A stretch of 17,215 bases of DNA from Methanosphaera sp. rholeuAM6 (GTDB taxonomy: Archaea > Methanobacteriota > Methanobacteria > Methanobacteriales > Methanobacteriaceae), in NCBI GenBank assembly GCA_003266105.1, contig MVAA01000030.1, positions 1-17,215 on the forward strand. Direction: 5' to 3'. Both the position numbers and the translations under genes were made by a program. Shown piece by piece: positions 6,326 to 14,600 of the stretch. The stretch's first letter is position 1, and each line of letters begins with the position of its first letter. Under the pieces are notes generated by a model, which saw only the letters and a list, made by a program, of their open reading frames with translations, had not been told where the DNA came from and made no database searches.

Positions 6326-6369
6326 TTTATATATAAGTAAATTAAAATATATATTTACCCATACGGGTA
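6326..6369 (+). promoter_or_regulatory. Promoter with the short version of the metal-type operator, copy D
   Basis: TATA box TTTATATA at 6326-6333. TACCC-ATAC-GGGTA at 6356-6369 lies where transcription should start, and matches only the second box of the composite operators (TACC-N4-GGGGTA); the G-tract box that overlaps the TATA in the other copies is missing. Confidence 0.55.
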
Positions 6370-6547
6370 TATGTATATCACATATCATAAAAACTTTAAA
6401 ATATATAGAGATAAGAAAATGAGGAAATAATTAAACTTTAAATGTATTAAACTTTCATAAATATCTGTAAATAAACTTAAAATATGCTATTTAAAGAAAT
6501 AATTAAAATTGCAATGTTTTAATTCATGTTATTTCTTTCATTTTTTT
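6357..6547 (+). ncRNA. Candidate small RNA C (short-operator promoter to nested hairpin)
   Basis: Predicted transcript of about 190 bases from the start expected over the TACCC-N4-GGGTA box to a nested hairpin and seven-T run. It contains only a trivial 19-codon frame without ribosome binding site (6371-6430). The core ATCACATAT at 6377-6385, some 20 bases from the expected start, is shared with candidate RNAs A and B. Its 3' end points at the 3' end of the ferredoxin gene, about 140 bases away on the other strand. The same class of box, core and terminator make a common regulon plausible; the rest of the RNA is not similar to A or B, so it is the weakest member. Confidence 0.4.
6493..6547 (+). 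terminator. Nested hairpin plus seven-T run of candidate RNA C
   Basis: AAAGAAATAA (6493-6502) pairs perfectly with TTATTTCTTT (6529-6538). Inside, TTAAAA (6503-6508) pairs with TTTTAA (6517-6522), leaving a six-base bulge on the right side. Seven T follow at 6541-6547. Confidence 0.65.
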
Positions 6548-6689
6548 AAACTCATTATATTAACTCTTTTTAAATAACTGGAAAAGCTAACTACTAAAGA
6601 TCTTAAAACAAGTAAAATATACATAATATCTTAAAAACAGTAAAAACGTTATAAAAAGGTTATTGGGGGTTAGAATTACTTTAACGAAT

Positions 6690-6866
6690 CTATGCTCTCT
6701 GTTCAATAGCTTCAACAGGACATGCTTGAGCACATAATCCGCATCCTACACAAACATTTTCATCGATTGTGTATGGAGTTCCTTCTGCGATACAGTTTGT
6801 TGGACATGCTTGAGCACATAATCCACAGCCTGCACAGTTATCTTTAATAAAGTAAGGGTTTGCCAT
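6690..6866 (-). CDS. 2[4Fe-4S] ferredoxin, 58 residues
   Basis: Small soluble electron carrier with two [4Fe-4S] clusters, the bacterial/clostridial ferredoxin type widespread in methanogens, where it carries low-potential electrons between hydrogenases, formylmethanofuran dehydrogenase and related enzymes. It starts MANPYFIKDNCAGCGLC. The clusters are bound by C11-x2-C14-x2-C17-x3-C21-P and C39-x2-C42-x2-C45-x3-C49-P; each module donates the fourth Cys to the other cluster. C25 is an extra Cys. The length is normal. The ATG has a GGTGAT site 5 bases upstream, which makes this start firm. The two GLCAQACP modules are identical at DNA level over 23 bases. Upstream, on -, are a TATA-like box (near 6919-6908) and a palindrome-like TTTAGGTTTAACTAAA (6930-6945). 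It is a single-gene unit facing candidate RNA C. Confidence 0.9.
   Translation of the reverse strand: MANPYFIKDNCAGCGLCAQACPTNCIAEGTPYTIDENVCVGCGLCAQACPVEAIEQRA
6718..6824. repeat. Exact 23-base direct repeat within the ferredoxin gene
   Basis: Positions 6718-6740 and 6802-6824 are identical and lie 84 bases (28 codons) apart in the same frame. They encode the GLCAQACP part of both cluster modules. Confidence 0.8.
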
Positions 6867-6907
6867 TTATAATCACCTATTTATTTTATATATCTATTTA
6901 TGTTTTT

Positions 6908-6945
6908 GAAGTATATAAATGTCTGTTATTTTAGGTTTAACTAAA
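6908..6945 (-). promoter_or_regulatory. Ferredoxin promoter with degenerate DtxR-like box
   Basis: On -, ATTTATATACTT (6919-6908) is the TATA region. Just upstream lies TTTAGGTTTAACTAAA (6930-6945), a 6-4-6 inverted repeat with one mismatch, close to the perfect box TTTAGGTAAACCTAAA at 8662-8677. Confidence 0.35.
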
Positions 6946-7110
6946 GATTTAAAACAATAATAAGCCTATCCAAAAGATTAAATAACATAATAAGAAATTT
7001 ATTTTTAAAAAAACATCACATATTAATACTTCAATTGTAAAATAAAGTATTAAAATTCCATAAAAAAATATTAATAATTAATAATTTCAAATACGAAAAG
7101 AAATAATTTA

Positions 7111-7126
7111 GGTTTATAATTAAACC
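7111..7126. other. Perfect inverted repeat GGTTTA-TAAT-TAAACC
   Basis: Six-base arms with a 4-base centre, preceded by TTTA so that TTTAGGTTTA matches the half-site near the ferredoxin. It lies 39 bases after the stop of the 59-residue gene; it could be a hairpin at that gene's 3' end or a regulator site. The rest of 6946-7164 shows nothing. Confidence 0.3.
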
Positions 7127-7164
7127 CATCAAAAAAAGATAAATCAAATAATATGAAAACTTAG

Positions 7165-7344
7165 TTATTCCTCTTTGTTTTCTTCTTCTTCAAGCAAGTC
7201 CTTCATGTTAACTTTGCCAAGATATTCAACCTTATCTTCAGAAAATCCAAAGTTAACTTTAGTTTTATTAAGAGCATCTAATTCAACTTCAGCCGTCATC
7301 CCATTTTCATTGGTATTTTTTAAATGTATATCTTTTTTGGACAT
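7165..7344 (-). CDS. Small acidic protein, 59 residues, unknown
   Basis: Short gene beginning MSKKDIHLKNTNENGM and ending in an acidic tail (DLLEEEENKEE). The ATG has an AGGAG site 10 bases upstream, which supports translation, and codon use matches the neighbours. There is no signal peptide, membrane segment or Cys. The central part alternates (TAEVELDAL, KVNFGF, KVEYLGKVNM), as expected for a small beta-rich domain with a helix before the disordered acidic tail. I do not recognise the family. It is transcribed alone, between the ferredoxin and the coiled-coil protein on the same strand, with gaps of about 190 to 300 bases. Confidence 0.6.
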   Translation of the reverse strand: MSKKDIHLKNTNENGMTAEVELDALNKTKVNFGFSEDKVEYLGKVNMKDLLEEEENKEE

Positions 7345-7531
7345 AAAAACATAACTCCTATGAATAATATCAATATTTAATCAAAATATTTATCAGATAA
7401 TAACTTACAAATAAAATTATACGAATAAGATAATATCTAATAATAATTATTGAAATACAAATATTTAAATTATTCTAATTATTAAATGATTCTTTAATTA
7501 AATACATTTATTAAAAATACATTAGATTAAC

Positions 7532-7969
7532 TTATTGGGAATCATCTTCCTTTCTTAATTCGTTGAGTTTATTTATGTTGCGATCCAATGAAACCAAACT
7601 ATCCTGCATTGCCTGATAAAGTTTATCATCAATCTTAAACTGTTTGATGAAATCCACGTATGTAAATAGTTCCTGAATATTATAGTTAATCAATTTGTCA
7701 TACTTTTCGATTTTAGCCTCTTTGGTAGAGTATTTTTCCTTTACATCTATTAATCTTTTGTTGATTCTCATAACTTCATCCTGAAGAAAACCATATTCGA
7801 GCATGTTTGACTGATTTGAAGGATCTTCTATTAGTTTATTCTTTAAAGTAACCAATCTTTTATTTAAAACATCCCTAACCTGAATCAAATCCTCTTCTTC
7901 AGTATATTCCGATTTAAACTTAGTTTTCCTTTCCTGAAGTTTTTCAATTAAATTGTGGAGTTCATACAT
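7532..7969 (-). CDS. Coiled-coil protein, paralogue of the protein at 2281-2706
   Basis: 145 residues, almost all helical, highly charged, with no signal peptide or membrane segment. The ATG has a GGTGA site about 7 bases upstream. Heptad-like stretches lie at 1-25 and about 60-95. It aligns end to end without gaps with the product at 2281-2706, keeping EDLI-VRD-LN-R, L-EDP, and LI-Y-I-EL-TY near residues 95-107, and ending in SLDRNINKL; the last four residues (DDSQ) are extra. Function unknown. Two copies 5 kb apart in the same orientation suggest a lineage-specific family, one copy of which may have come with the integrase region. Codons are the AT-rich type of the host. Confidence 0.7.
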   Translation of the reverse strand: MYELHNLIEKLQERKTKFKSEYTEEEDLIQVRDVLNKRLVTLKNKLIEDPSNQSNMLEYGFLQDEVMRINKRLIDVKEKYSTKEAKIEKYDKLINYNIQELFTYVDFIKQFKIDDKLYQAMQDSLVSLDRNINKLNELRKEDDSQ

Positions 7970-8091
7970 CTTAATTCACCACTAGAAATCCCTTTATTAA
8001 TATTATGGTTTTAATCCTATTTATTCTTATTTTTAACGGATATTTAATGCTGAATGAGTAATATAAAAAATAATTTTGAACGGTACAATGA

Positions 8092-8415
8092 TTAATTGTA
8101 TCCGTAAGGACCATTATATGTATATTGGCTATGCTTAATTTTATAGTCAAATGTACTGATTTCCTGATCTTTAAGTATTCCATCATCATTCTTATCCGAA
8201 TCTTCAAAAAACTGTCTTATTTCATAGGCAGACTTGTGTGATACAGGCAGTTGATCCAAAGTATATTCACCTTTAGGATATTCGTTTTTATCATATTCCC
8301 ATTGCTGATAATTATCTTCAGTATCATTATTCACTGTAAGATTCAAGTTTGATAACAGTATAAATGCACAAAACAATATTATCAATACAATTATTATAAT
8401 CAGTTTCCTCTTCAA
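8092..8415 (-). CDS. Membrane-anchored small protein with EF-hand-like calcium loop
   Basis: 107 residues from a TTG start (8415); GGGG seven bases upstream may serve as the ribosome binding site, and no better in-frame start is present. The N-terminus KRKLIIIIVLIILFCAFILL is a single uncleaved membrane segment or signal anchor, placing the rest outside the cell. Residues 74-85 (DKNDDGILKDQE) make a canonical 12-residue EF-hand/dockerin-type loop: D1, N3, D5, G6, L8, E12, with a helix (SAYEIRQFFED) before it. The tail is rich in Tyr and Asn (HSQYTYNGPYGYN). It probably binds calcium at the cell surface; its partner is unknown. It is divergent from the methyltransferase gene. Confidence 0.65.
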   Translation of the reverse strand: MKRKLIIIIVLIILFCAFILLSNLNLTVNNDTEDNYQQWEYDKNEYPKGEYTLDQLPVSHKSAYEIRQFFEDSDKNDDGILKDQEISTFDYKIKHSQYTYNGPYGYN

Positions 8416-8661
8416 TGAAATACCCCATACTTTCCTATTATCTTATTTGTATTTCAAGACTATTATATTTGGAATATATTCTGCAAATAACTATATGAGA
8501 TTATTTAATTAAAAAATAGTTAATTATACGTTGAATTTATTTAGAAGAACATCCATTTTCTCTATTAAAACTGGGATTCACCATATACAGTAAATACTTA
8601 TAACTAATATGTTTGAATCAGTACTGAAACATTATCATTAATTGTTAAAGAACCCATTATT
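8416..8661. other. Divergent intergenic region between EF-hand protein and methyltransferase
   Basis: AT-rich, no gene seen. TACCCC at 8421-8426 lies beside the EF-hand gene start and resembles half of the metal-type box, but the other half is absent. Confidence 0.4.
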
Positions 8662-8685
8662 TTTAGGTAAACCTAAATTTATATA
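8662..8685 (+). promoter_or_regulatory. DtxR-like palindrome abutting the TATA box of the methyltransferase gene
   Basis: TTTAGGTAAACCTAAA (8662-8677): perfect 6-base arms TTTAGG/CCTAAA around TAAA. It touches the TATA box TTTATATA (8678-8685). DtxR/IdeR-family iron and manganese repressors recognise TTAGG...CCTAA palindromes, so metal control is likely by analogy. Transcription should start near 8707. Confidence 0.6.
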
Positions 8686-8723
8686 ACTCATGAAAATAAA
8701 TAAATACATAAGGAGGAAAAAAA

Positions 8724-9527
8724 TTGAAAGAAAAAATTAATCTAACCGGTGTAAATGAAACCATGCTAGTACCATTATACGCAAGAGCCAAAGAAAGCAA
8801 AAAAAATAACCCAGAATTCATAGATAAAACAGCAATAAAGATTATAAACAATCTGGATTATGACTTCAGAAAAAGATTCAAAGCATCAACAAATAAAATG
8901 AACTTTTGGGGATGTACAGCAAGAACAGTAATATTAGATAAACAAACAAAAGAATACATAAACAAAAATCCTAATTCAACAGTAATAAACCTAGCATGTG
9001 GCTTGGATGATAGATTCACTAGAGTAGACAACGGAAAAATTAAATGGTATAATATAGACTTTGAAGAAATAATAGAATTAAGAGAAAAGCTAATTGAATC
9101 AAATGAAAGAGTAACCAATATAGCTTCATCAGCACTAGATTTTGAATGGATTAACAAGATTAAAAACAAAGAACACGTATTAATAATCGCTGAAGGATTC
9201 TTAATGTACTTGGATGAAAAAGAAGTGCAAGAATTATTTAATAAAATTGAAGAAAACTTCACAAATATAATATTATTAATAGAACTGATGAGTACGTGGA
9301 TGGTAAAGAATCAGAAAGTACATGATACAATAAAAACAACAGGTGCCCAATTTAAATGGGGAATAAAAGAAAGTAAAGATTTTGAAAAGTTATGTCCCAG
9401 ATATGAATTAATAGAAGAATATAATTTAACGGATTTGATGAAAAAATATTCACCAATATTCATAAGAATAATTTCACCATTCCTAAGAAAAAGAAACAAT
9501 AGAATTGCCAAATTTGAAAAAATATAG
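8724..9527 (+). CDS. LCM/TcmP-type SAM-dependent methyltransferase
   Basis: 267 residues, a class I S-adenosylmethionine methyltransferase of the leucine-carboxyl-methyltransferase-like group (PF04072, COG3315), which mostly O-methylates carboxyl or hydroxyl groups. The start is TTG with AGGAGG at 8711-8716, seven bases upstream. Motif I is VINLACGLDDRF (87-98); the acidic residue for SAM is in WYNIDFEE (D112); the EGFLMYL motif is at 157-163. Residues 1-70 form the family's helical N-terminal cap (VNETMLVPLYARA, then TARTVILD). It is soluble and cytoplasmic. The substrate cannot be read from the sequence. The promoter carries a DtxR-like palindrome on the TATA box, so I infer a metal-linked role, for example in metallophore or metal-cofactor metabolism; this is inference only. 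It is a single-gene unit. Confidence 0.85.
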   Translation: MKEKINLTGVNETMLVPLYARAKESKKNNPEFIDKTAIKIINNLDYDFRKRFKASTNKMNFWGCTARTVILDKQTKEYINKNPNSTVINLACGLDDRFTRVDNGKIKWYNIDFEEIIELREKLIESNERVTNIASSALDFEWINKIKNKEHVLIIAEGFLMYLDEKEVQELFNKIEENFTNIILLIELMSTWMVKNQKVHDTIKTTGAQFKWGIKESKDFEKLCPRYELIEEYNLTDLMKKYSPIFIRIISPFLRKRNNRIAKFEKI

Positions 9528-9677
9528 TACATTATACTAATAATTGATTCAGATAATTAAAATCTGGAAATTATTCTTCTACAATACTTTATTCAAGCTA
9601 TTTTTAGAAAAATTAATTATTATATCTTTTAATTCAATGAATATTTTACTAAAAAAGAGATGAATGGGAGGAAATAG

Positions 9678-11435
9678 TTAGAAGGTTCCACCTCCTCCAC
9701 CACCAAATCCACCGCTGCCGACTCTACCAATGCCACCGGACGAGGAAGCTTTATGCAGTGAACTGAAAGAGGAATTCATATGATTAAGTCCTCCAAAGTA
9801 ACTGAAGTACAGTACATCAGAATGATTAATATAATCCTGTGATAGGTCATTAAGATCCAAATATTTTCTCATGTTTTCTGATACCTTATCTGCACAACCC
9901 AGGGCTGCAGCATAAACCAAGTATTTTCCCCAAATATAAACAGATGCAGGAGGATGTTCCTTGATTAAACTGAAATCCGTTATATATTTCTCAAAGTTTT
10001 TCCATTTATCATGGAATTGCTTTCCTTGAGGGGTCCAATGACCGGCAAAGGTATTTGGCATCGCAAACATTAGCGTTGATTCTATATAGATAACCACTAC
10101 CATCAGCATCAATATCAGGAAATGATTCAATTTCAAATCAACGGATGCTGCCAAAAAGAACAGTACATTGCTTATTATTAGGAATATAACTGCAAATGCC
10201 CTGAAAAATCTATGACCTCTTTTTATGAACAATCCCTTTATCAAAGAATCAGGAACTTCCTTTTTAGCTAACTGTATCCAGTTATTTTTAAATTTTTTGT
10301 ATTCTGACGGTTTTTCTGTCTTGCCTATAGATTTTAATGATATGTCTGAATTAACTGCAAATTTAGATAAATATGATAATAATGACTGTTCATATTCTTT
10401 TAAATCACTTGTATCCTTATCAGTTTGTCTTATAACTGTATCATCTTCATTACTATGGATAACCTTAAAGTATTTCCTATTAATTAAATCCAGAATTGTT
10501 GCATAGAATCCATTATCATCTATCTTATTTACATCACCAACCACTATTGAATTTACCTGTATAGGCGTAGCATTTGTAGGAAGATCATATTCATATTCGG
10601 CTTTATAATTTATTTTAGGTTCTCTGCCGAAGAAAGCATATATTCCCATTGGAATAATCATAAATATTGCCAGTATTCCCGTTGACAAGGATATTAATGT
10701 GTTCAAATAATTTCTGTTTCTTTCATGAATCTTCTGATCCGATTCAATTTTACTCTTGGCATCCATGTCTATTACTTGAGCGTTATCATAACTTTTAAAG
10801 TATGATTTTGGCATAAGAATACGCTGTTCATATGTAGTATGTGAACTTAATCCTTTAGATATTGTGGTTAAGGTATTGTCACTTGTCCATTCACTTGAAA
10901 CAACGTAAACATCAGGGTTGTTCCAGTATTCTGCTTTATCCTTGGAGCCTGGTATGTGTATGTTTGATTCAAGATATTCAACAGCACTATCCCATTCTTT
11001 GCCCCAGGTCATGTATTGTAATTCGGCAACATCATTATATATTTTAACGCCATTGTTGAAAACATATGAATAGCTTACTTCAACCTTTGCATTGTATGTT
11101 TTCTGCTGTTTTTCCTCATCGGTATACAACCATACTTTAATCCTTGTTTTACCATTTGATTCTATTACTTCAACAGTATTGTAATATCCAGGAGTTTCTA
11201 CGGATATGTTAGTTACTGTCTGGTCTGAAGAGTGTGGTATATCCCTATAAACACCATTGATGCTTCCCTCTACATCATAAGTTATTTTTTCCGTGATGAA
11301 TGTGGAACCGTCATCATTTACTGTAATGTCCTTAATGGCTGATGGAATAGTGTAATCACCATCAGCTGCAAATGAAATGGGTACTAATAGAAGCATCAGG
11401 ATTAATGATATCAGGATTATCTTTTTCGTATTCAT
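9678..11435 (-). CDS. DUF2207 membrane protein with glycine-rich C-terminus
   Basis: 585 residues with the layout of the DUF2207 (PF09972) family of predicted membrane proteins; function unknown. A signal peptide (1-23, ending SFA-ADG) is followed by an extracellular beta-rich domain of about 200 residues with the family's opening (ITVNDDGSTFITEKITYDVEG, then GVYRDIP). Membrane segments lie at about 245-268, 411-430 and 437-458. A cytoplasmic region between the first two (271-405) contains a helical winged-like part (ATILDLINRKYFKV). After the last segment come WKNFEKYITDFSLIKEHPP and VYIWGKYLVYAAALG, typical of the family, and the tail GGFGGGGGGTF. The family often ends in such Gly-rich tails. 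The ATG is preceded only by a weak GGGATG. It is followed on its strand by a T-run that probably ends transcription. It lies downstream of the large adhesin gene, 200 bases away, probably as a separate unit. Confidence 0.85.
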   Translation of the reverse strand: MNTKKIILISLILMLLLVPISFAADGDYTIPSAIKDITVNDDGSTFITEKITYDVEGSINGVYRDIPHSSDQTVTNISVETPGYYNTVEVIESNGKTRIKVWLYTDEEKQQKTYNAKVEVSYSYVFNNGVKIYNDVAELQYMTWGKEWDSAVEYLESNIHIPGSKDKAEYWNNPDVYVVSSEWTSDNTLTTISKGLSSHTTYEQRILMPKSYFKSYDNAQVIDMDAKSKIESDQKIHERNRNYLNTLISLSTGILAIFMIIPMGIYAFFGREPKINYKAEYEYDLPTNATPIQVNSIVVGDVNKIDDNGFYATILDLINRKYFKVIHSNEDDTVIRQTDKDTSDLKEYEQSLLSYLSKFAVNSDISLKSIGKTEKPSEYKKFKNNWIQLAKKEVPDSLIKGLFIKRGHRFFRAFAVIFLIISNVLFFLAASVDLKLNHFLILMLMVVVIYIESTLMFAMPNTFAGHWTPQGKQFHDKWKNFEKYITDFSLIKEHPPASVYIWGKYLVYAAALGCADKVSENMRKYLDLNDLSQDYINHSDVLYFSYFGGLNHMNSSFSSLHKASSSGGIGRVGSGGFGGGGGGTF

Positions 11436-11641
11436 ATTCTACATCCCTTTTTGTTTTAAGTTAATTTTTAAATATGAAATAAGTGATTAATAATTTTTTG
11501 TATTTTAGTTGTATAATATATATCGTTTTATTTTTATCAAGTTATTTGAGGTATATTTTTTAAAAAGAGTTAGAGATGGCATTTATTTGACTAAATATAT
11601 TGATAAAACATATTAAAAAAATAAGAAAAAAAGAAAAAGTT

Positions 11642-14600
11642 TTAATTTGTTACTTCAAATGATGTACTTTTGGATTTAAGTGCATACTTGGAAGTACCTG
11701 CATAATACACAGTAATATTGTTAGTACCTACTACACTCGTTTTAACAGTCAAAGAATAAAATCCGTCAGCATTAGTCTTAACACGATAGAGCTTGTCATT
11801 AACTGTTACATTAAGTTTGGCATATCGGAGAACTACACCATTCTTATCAGATACTTTACCGGTGACATTAACCTTAGATTTAACCTTAGTTTTCTTGATC
11901 TTATTTACTGTTATTCTTGTTGTCATTTTAACAACATTAACAATTTTCTTGACAGATGATGCCTTATATCTTCTATTTCCTGCATAAGATATGGTTATAT
12001 TGTTCTTACCAATCTTTGACACTTTTACCTTAAGTGTAAAATGGCCGTTTTTATCCGTTTTAACATTATATGTTTTTGAATTAACTTTTACAGTTAAATT
12101 GGTGTATCTTAAGACATTGCCACTTGTATCCTTAAAGATACCCTTTATAGTTGCATTATCACCAGTACATGTACGTCCAATCTTATCGGCAAATATTTTA
12201 GTGGCTTTCTTAGTTACTTTAAATGTGGAATTTACACTTGTGCCAAGATAATTGGCATTACCGGAATATGAAACAACTACAGTGTTAGTTCCCATCCTGC
12301 TGGTTTTAGCTTTCAGAGTATAAAATCCATTCTTATCAGTCGTGACTTTATAAGTATTATTGTTTATAGACACTTTTACCGGAGTGTAATGCAATGCATT
12401 ACCATTAACATCAGTGAACTTACCTTTAATTGTGACATTATCACTGTAAGCCGTATTAGATATATCATTTATTGATAACTTGGTGGCCTTACGAAGAACA
12501 TTGAATGTCCCGGTAGCTGTTGCACCAGCATAACGACTGTTACCATCATAGGATGCCACTACTGTATTTTTACCACCACGGAAAGTTTTAACAGACAGGG
12601 TATAAACACCATAAGCATCAGTTGTTGCATTAAAATCTTTTCCGGCAATGTTAATGTTAATAGGAGTGTAATGAAGAGCATTGCCATTTGCATCAGTAAA
12701 CTTACCTGTGACAGTAACCTTATCCAATAATACAGTATTATCTATCTTATTTAGTGTTAGTTTGGTTCCTTTTCCTACATAGAATATTTTTTCTACATAA
12801 TCACCCCAATATCTGCTGTTTCCAGGATATGATACTGATACATTGTTTGCTCCCATCTTTGATGCTTTAAAGGTATACTTGAATATTCCATTTGCATCCG
12901 TTTTAACAGTATATGATTTACCGTTGAGTTTAAGTGTTAAAGGAGTGTATCTTAAATTAACATCATTATTATCCTTATAACGTCCAGTTATGGTAAATTG
13001 CTTATCATATGTAGCTGTAGGTATTTTATCAAATGATAAAATTGTAGTTTTTTTATCGATAGTCACTCGTAAAATTTTTTCTGTACTTATTATTTTTTTA
13101 TTTTTAGAAAAAACCGAATCAGTATCTGTTGTGAAAATTATAGGATTACATGTAATTTCTCCTTTTTTAATTACATTAAACTTAAATATTGAGATACCTT
13201 TAGAATCTGTTACTTGGGTAGCGTTATCTAAACTAAATAATTCATCATCCCAACTTGCATAAATTTGTCTTTTTTTCAATGCATTACCTTTAGAATCCAT
13301 TAATTTAATCTTGAACGATATAACATCACTATATTCTACATAAATCTCCGGAATGTAATATTCATTATTCACAATAAATTTATTTAATGGAAGTATCTCT
13401 ACATCATATACAGGAAAAATCACGTCATCAAAATAAATAATTGAAGGTTTACTATTGATGAAATTTTTGATATAATTATTTGTTGATTTTATTGTTGAAT
13501 TTTTGTTTTTGTTAGTGTTCACAAGATTTTTCTCTTTTTTTCCATCATACATAATTGTGTTATTGAACTTGTTATCTATACTTGTAATATTGTCTGAAAT
13601 TAAGTTTATTCTACAATTAAATATCTTATTATTGATTAATGTTAACTGTTCAGTATCCAAATTTGTAAGTCTTGCAAATTCATACTCCTTCTCATATTCT
13701 TCATCTGATTCGATAGAAGGAATAGACATGCCATCCACTGGTTTTGATATATCATAAAGTGTTGAGTTGACAATTGTAACTTTATCTGCACTCATATAAT
13801 CATAGACATAACGGTATTGTGTTGATCCATTCAAGGTTGAATTCACAAATAGTAACTCCGATATCTTATAAAAATCCCTTTTAGTTGAATCTTGATTGAA
13901 GTATGAGTAATATTTTATTCCTGAGATAAATATTGGCATGTTATTTTCTGTAACCGTTGTGTTAACAAATGCTAACTTGGCATAATTTTTAATTAAACTG
14001 TCAGTTTCAGTTAATAAGCTGTTTTCTTTAAATAATGTGTTTGTGAATTCTGCAACATGATTATTACGTAATAAAGTAAATCCTGATGTATTTATAAAAT
14101 TACATCTATCAGCTTTTAATATATTATCATTTTCTATGTTTAATATTGTATCTGTAAAATTCACTTTTTTTAGTTCTAGTGTTCCATTATTTGTGATATT
14201 TGTTAATTGGTTATAAGTTAAATCCTCTGGCTGATAGTCATATACCTTGAAAGAAAGTGAATTAACTGTCATACGTGTATTGGCTTTTGTTGAAATGGTT
14301 GCATTATATAATATACTATCATTTCCGTTAATTATTAGTTTAACATTCCTGTTTTTCCATGTTATGTTAATATTGTCATATTGTCCTTTCTTAAGGTTGA
14401 TTGTTGATGTTTGATTGGTTTTAACCTTATTTAATGTATTTATTGTTTTTGTAAGTTCAGTAGTGTTCTTTACATTATAATCAATATTTGTTTGCTCTTC
14501 TGTTTTAACAGTTTTATCAGTTTTCAACAATTTTTCTATGACATTACTATCTGAAACTGCTGTATCAACACTTTTAACAGTACTTATGGTAGTATTTGAA

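Noticed and set aside
5963..6369. Operator copies as a CRISPR array or IS end repeats
   Set aside because: Copies are few, unevenly spaced, joined to TATA boxes and spread over 10 kb; no spacer pattern, transposase or target duplication is present.
7971..8207. 78-codon frame on - overlapping the end of the EF-hand gene
   Set aside because: Most of it overlaps the better-supported gene in another frame and the product looks like random AT-rich translation.
8421..8430. TACCCCATAC near the EF-hand gene as a metal-type box
   Set aside because: Only one half of the box is present, it lies too close to the start codon and the G-tract partner is missing.
13503..13757. Open frames on + inside the large adhesin gene, and similar frames elsewhere opposite real genes
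   Set aside because: They are antisense shadows: hydrophobic, low-complexity, no ribosome sites, while the opposite frame has clear domains.
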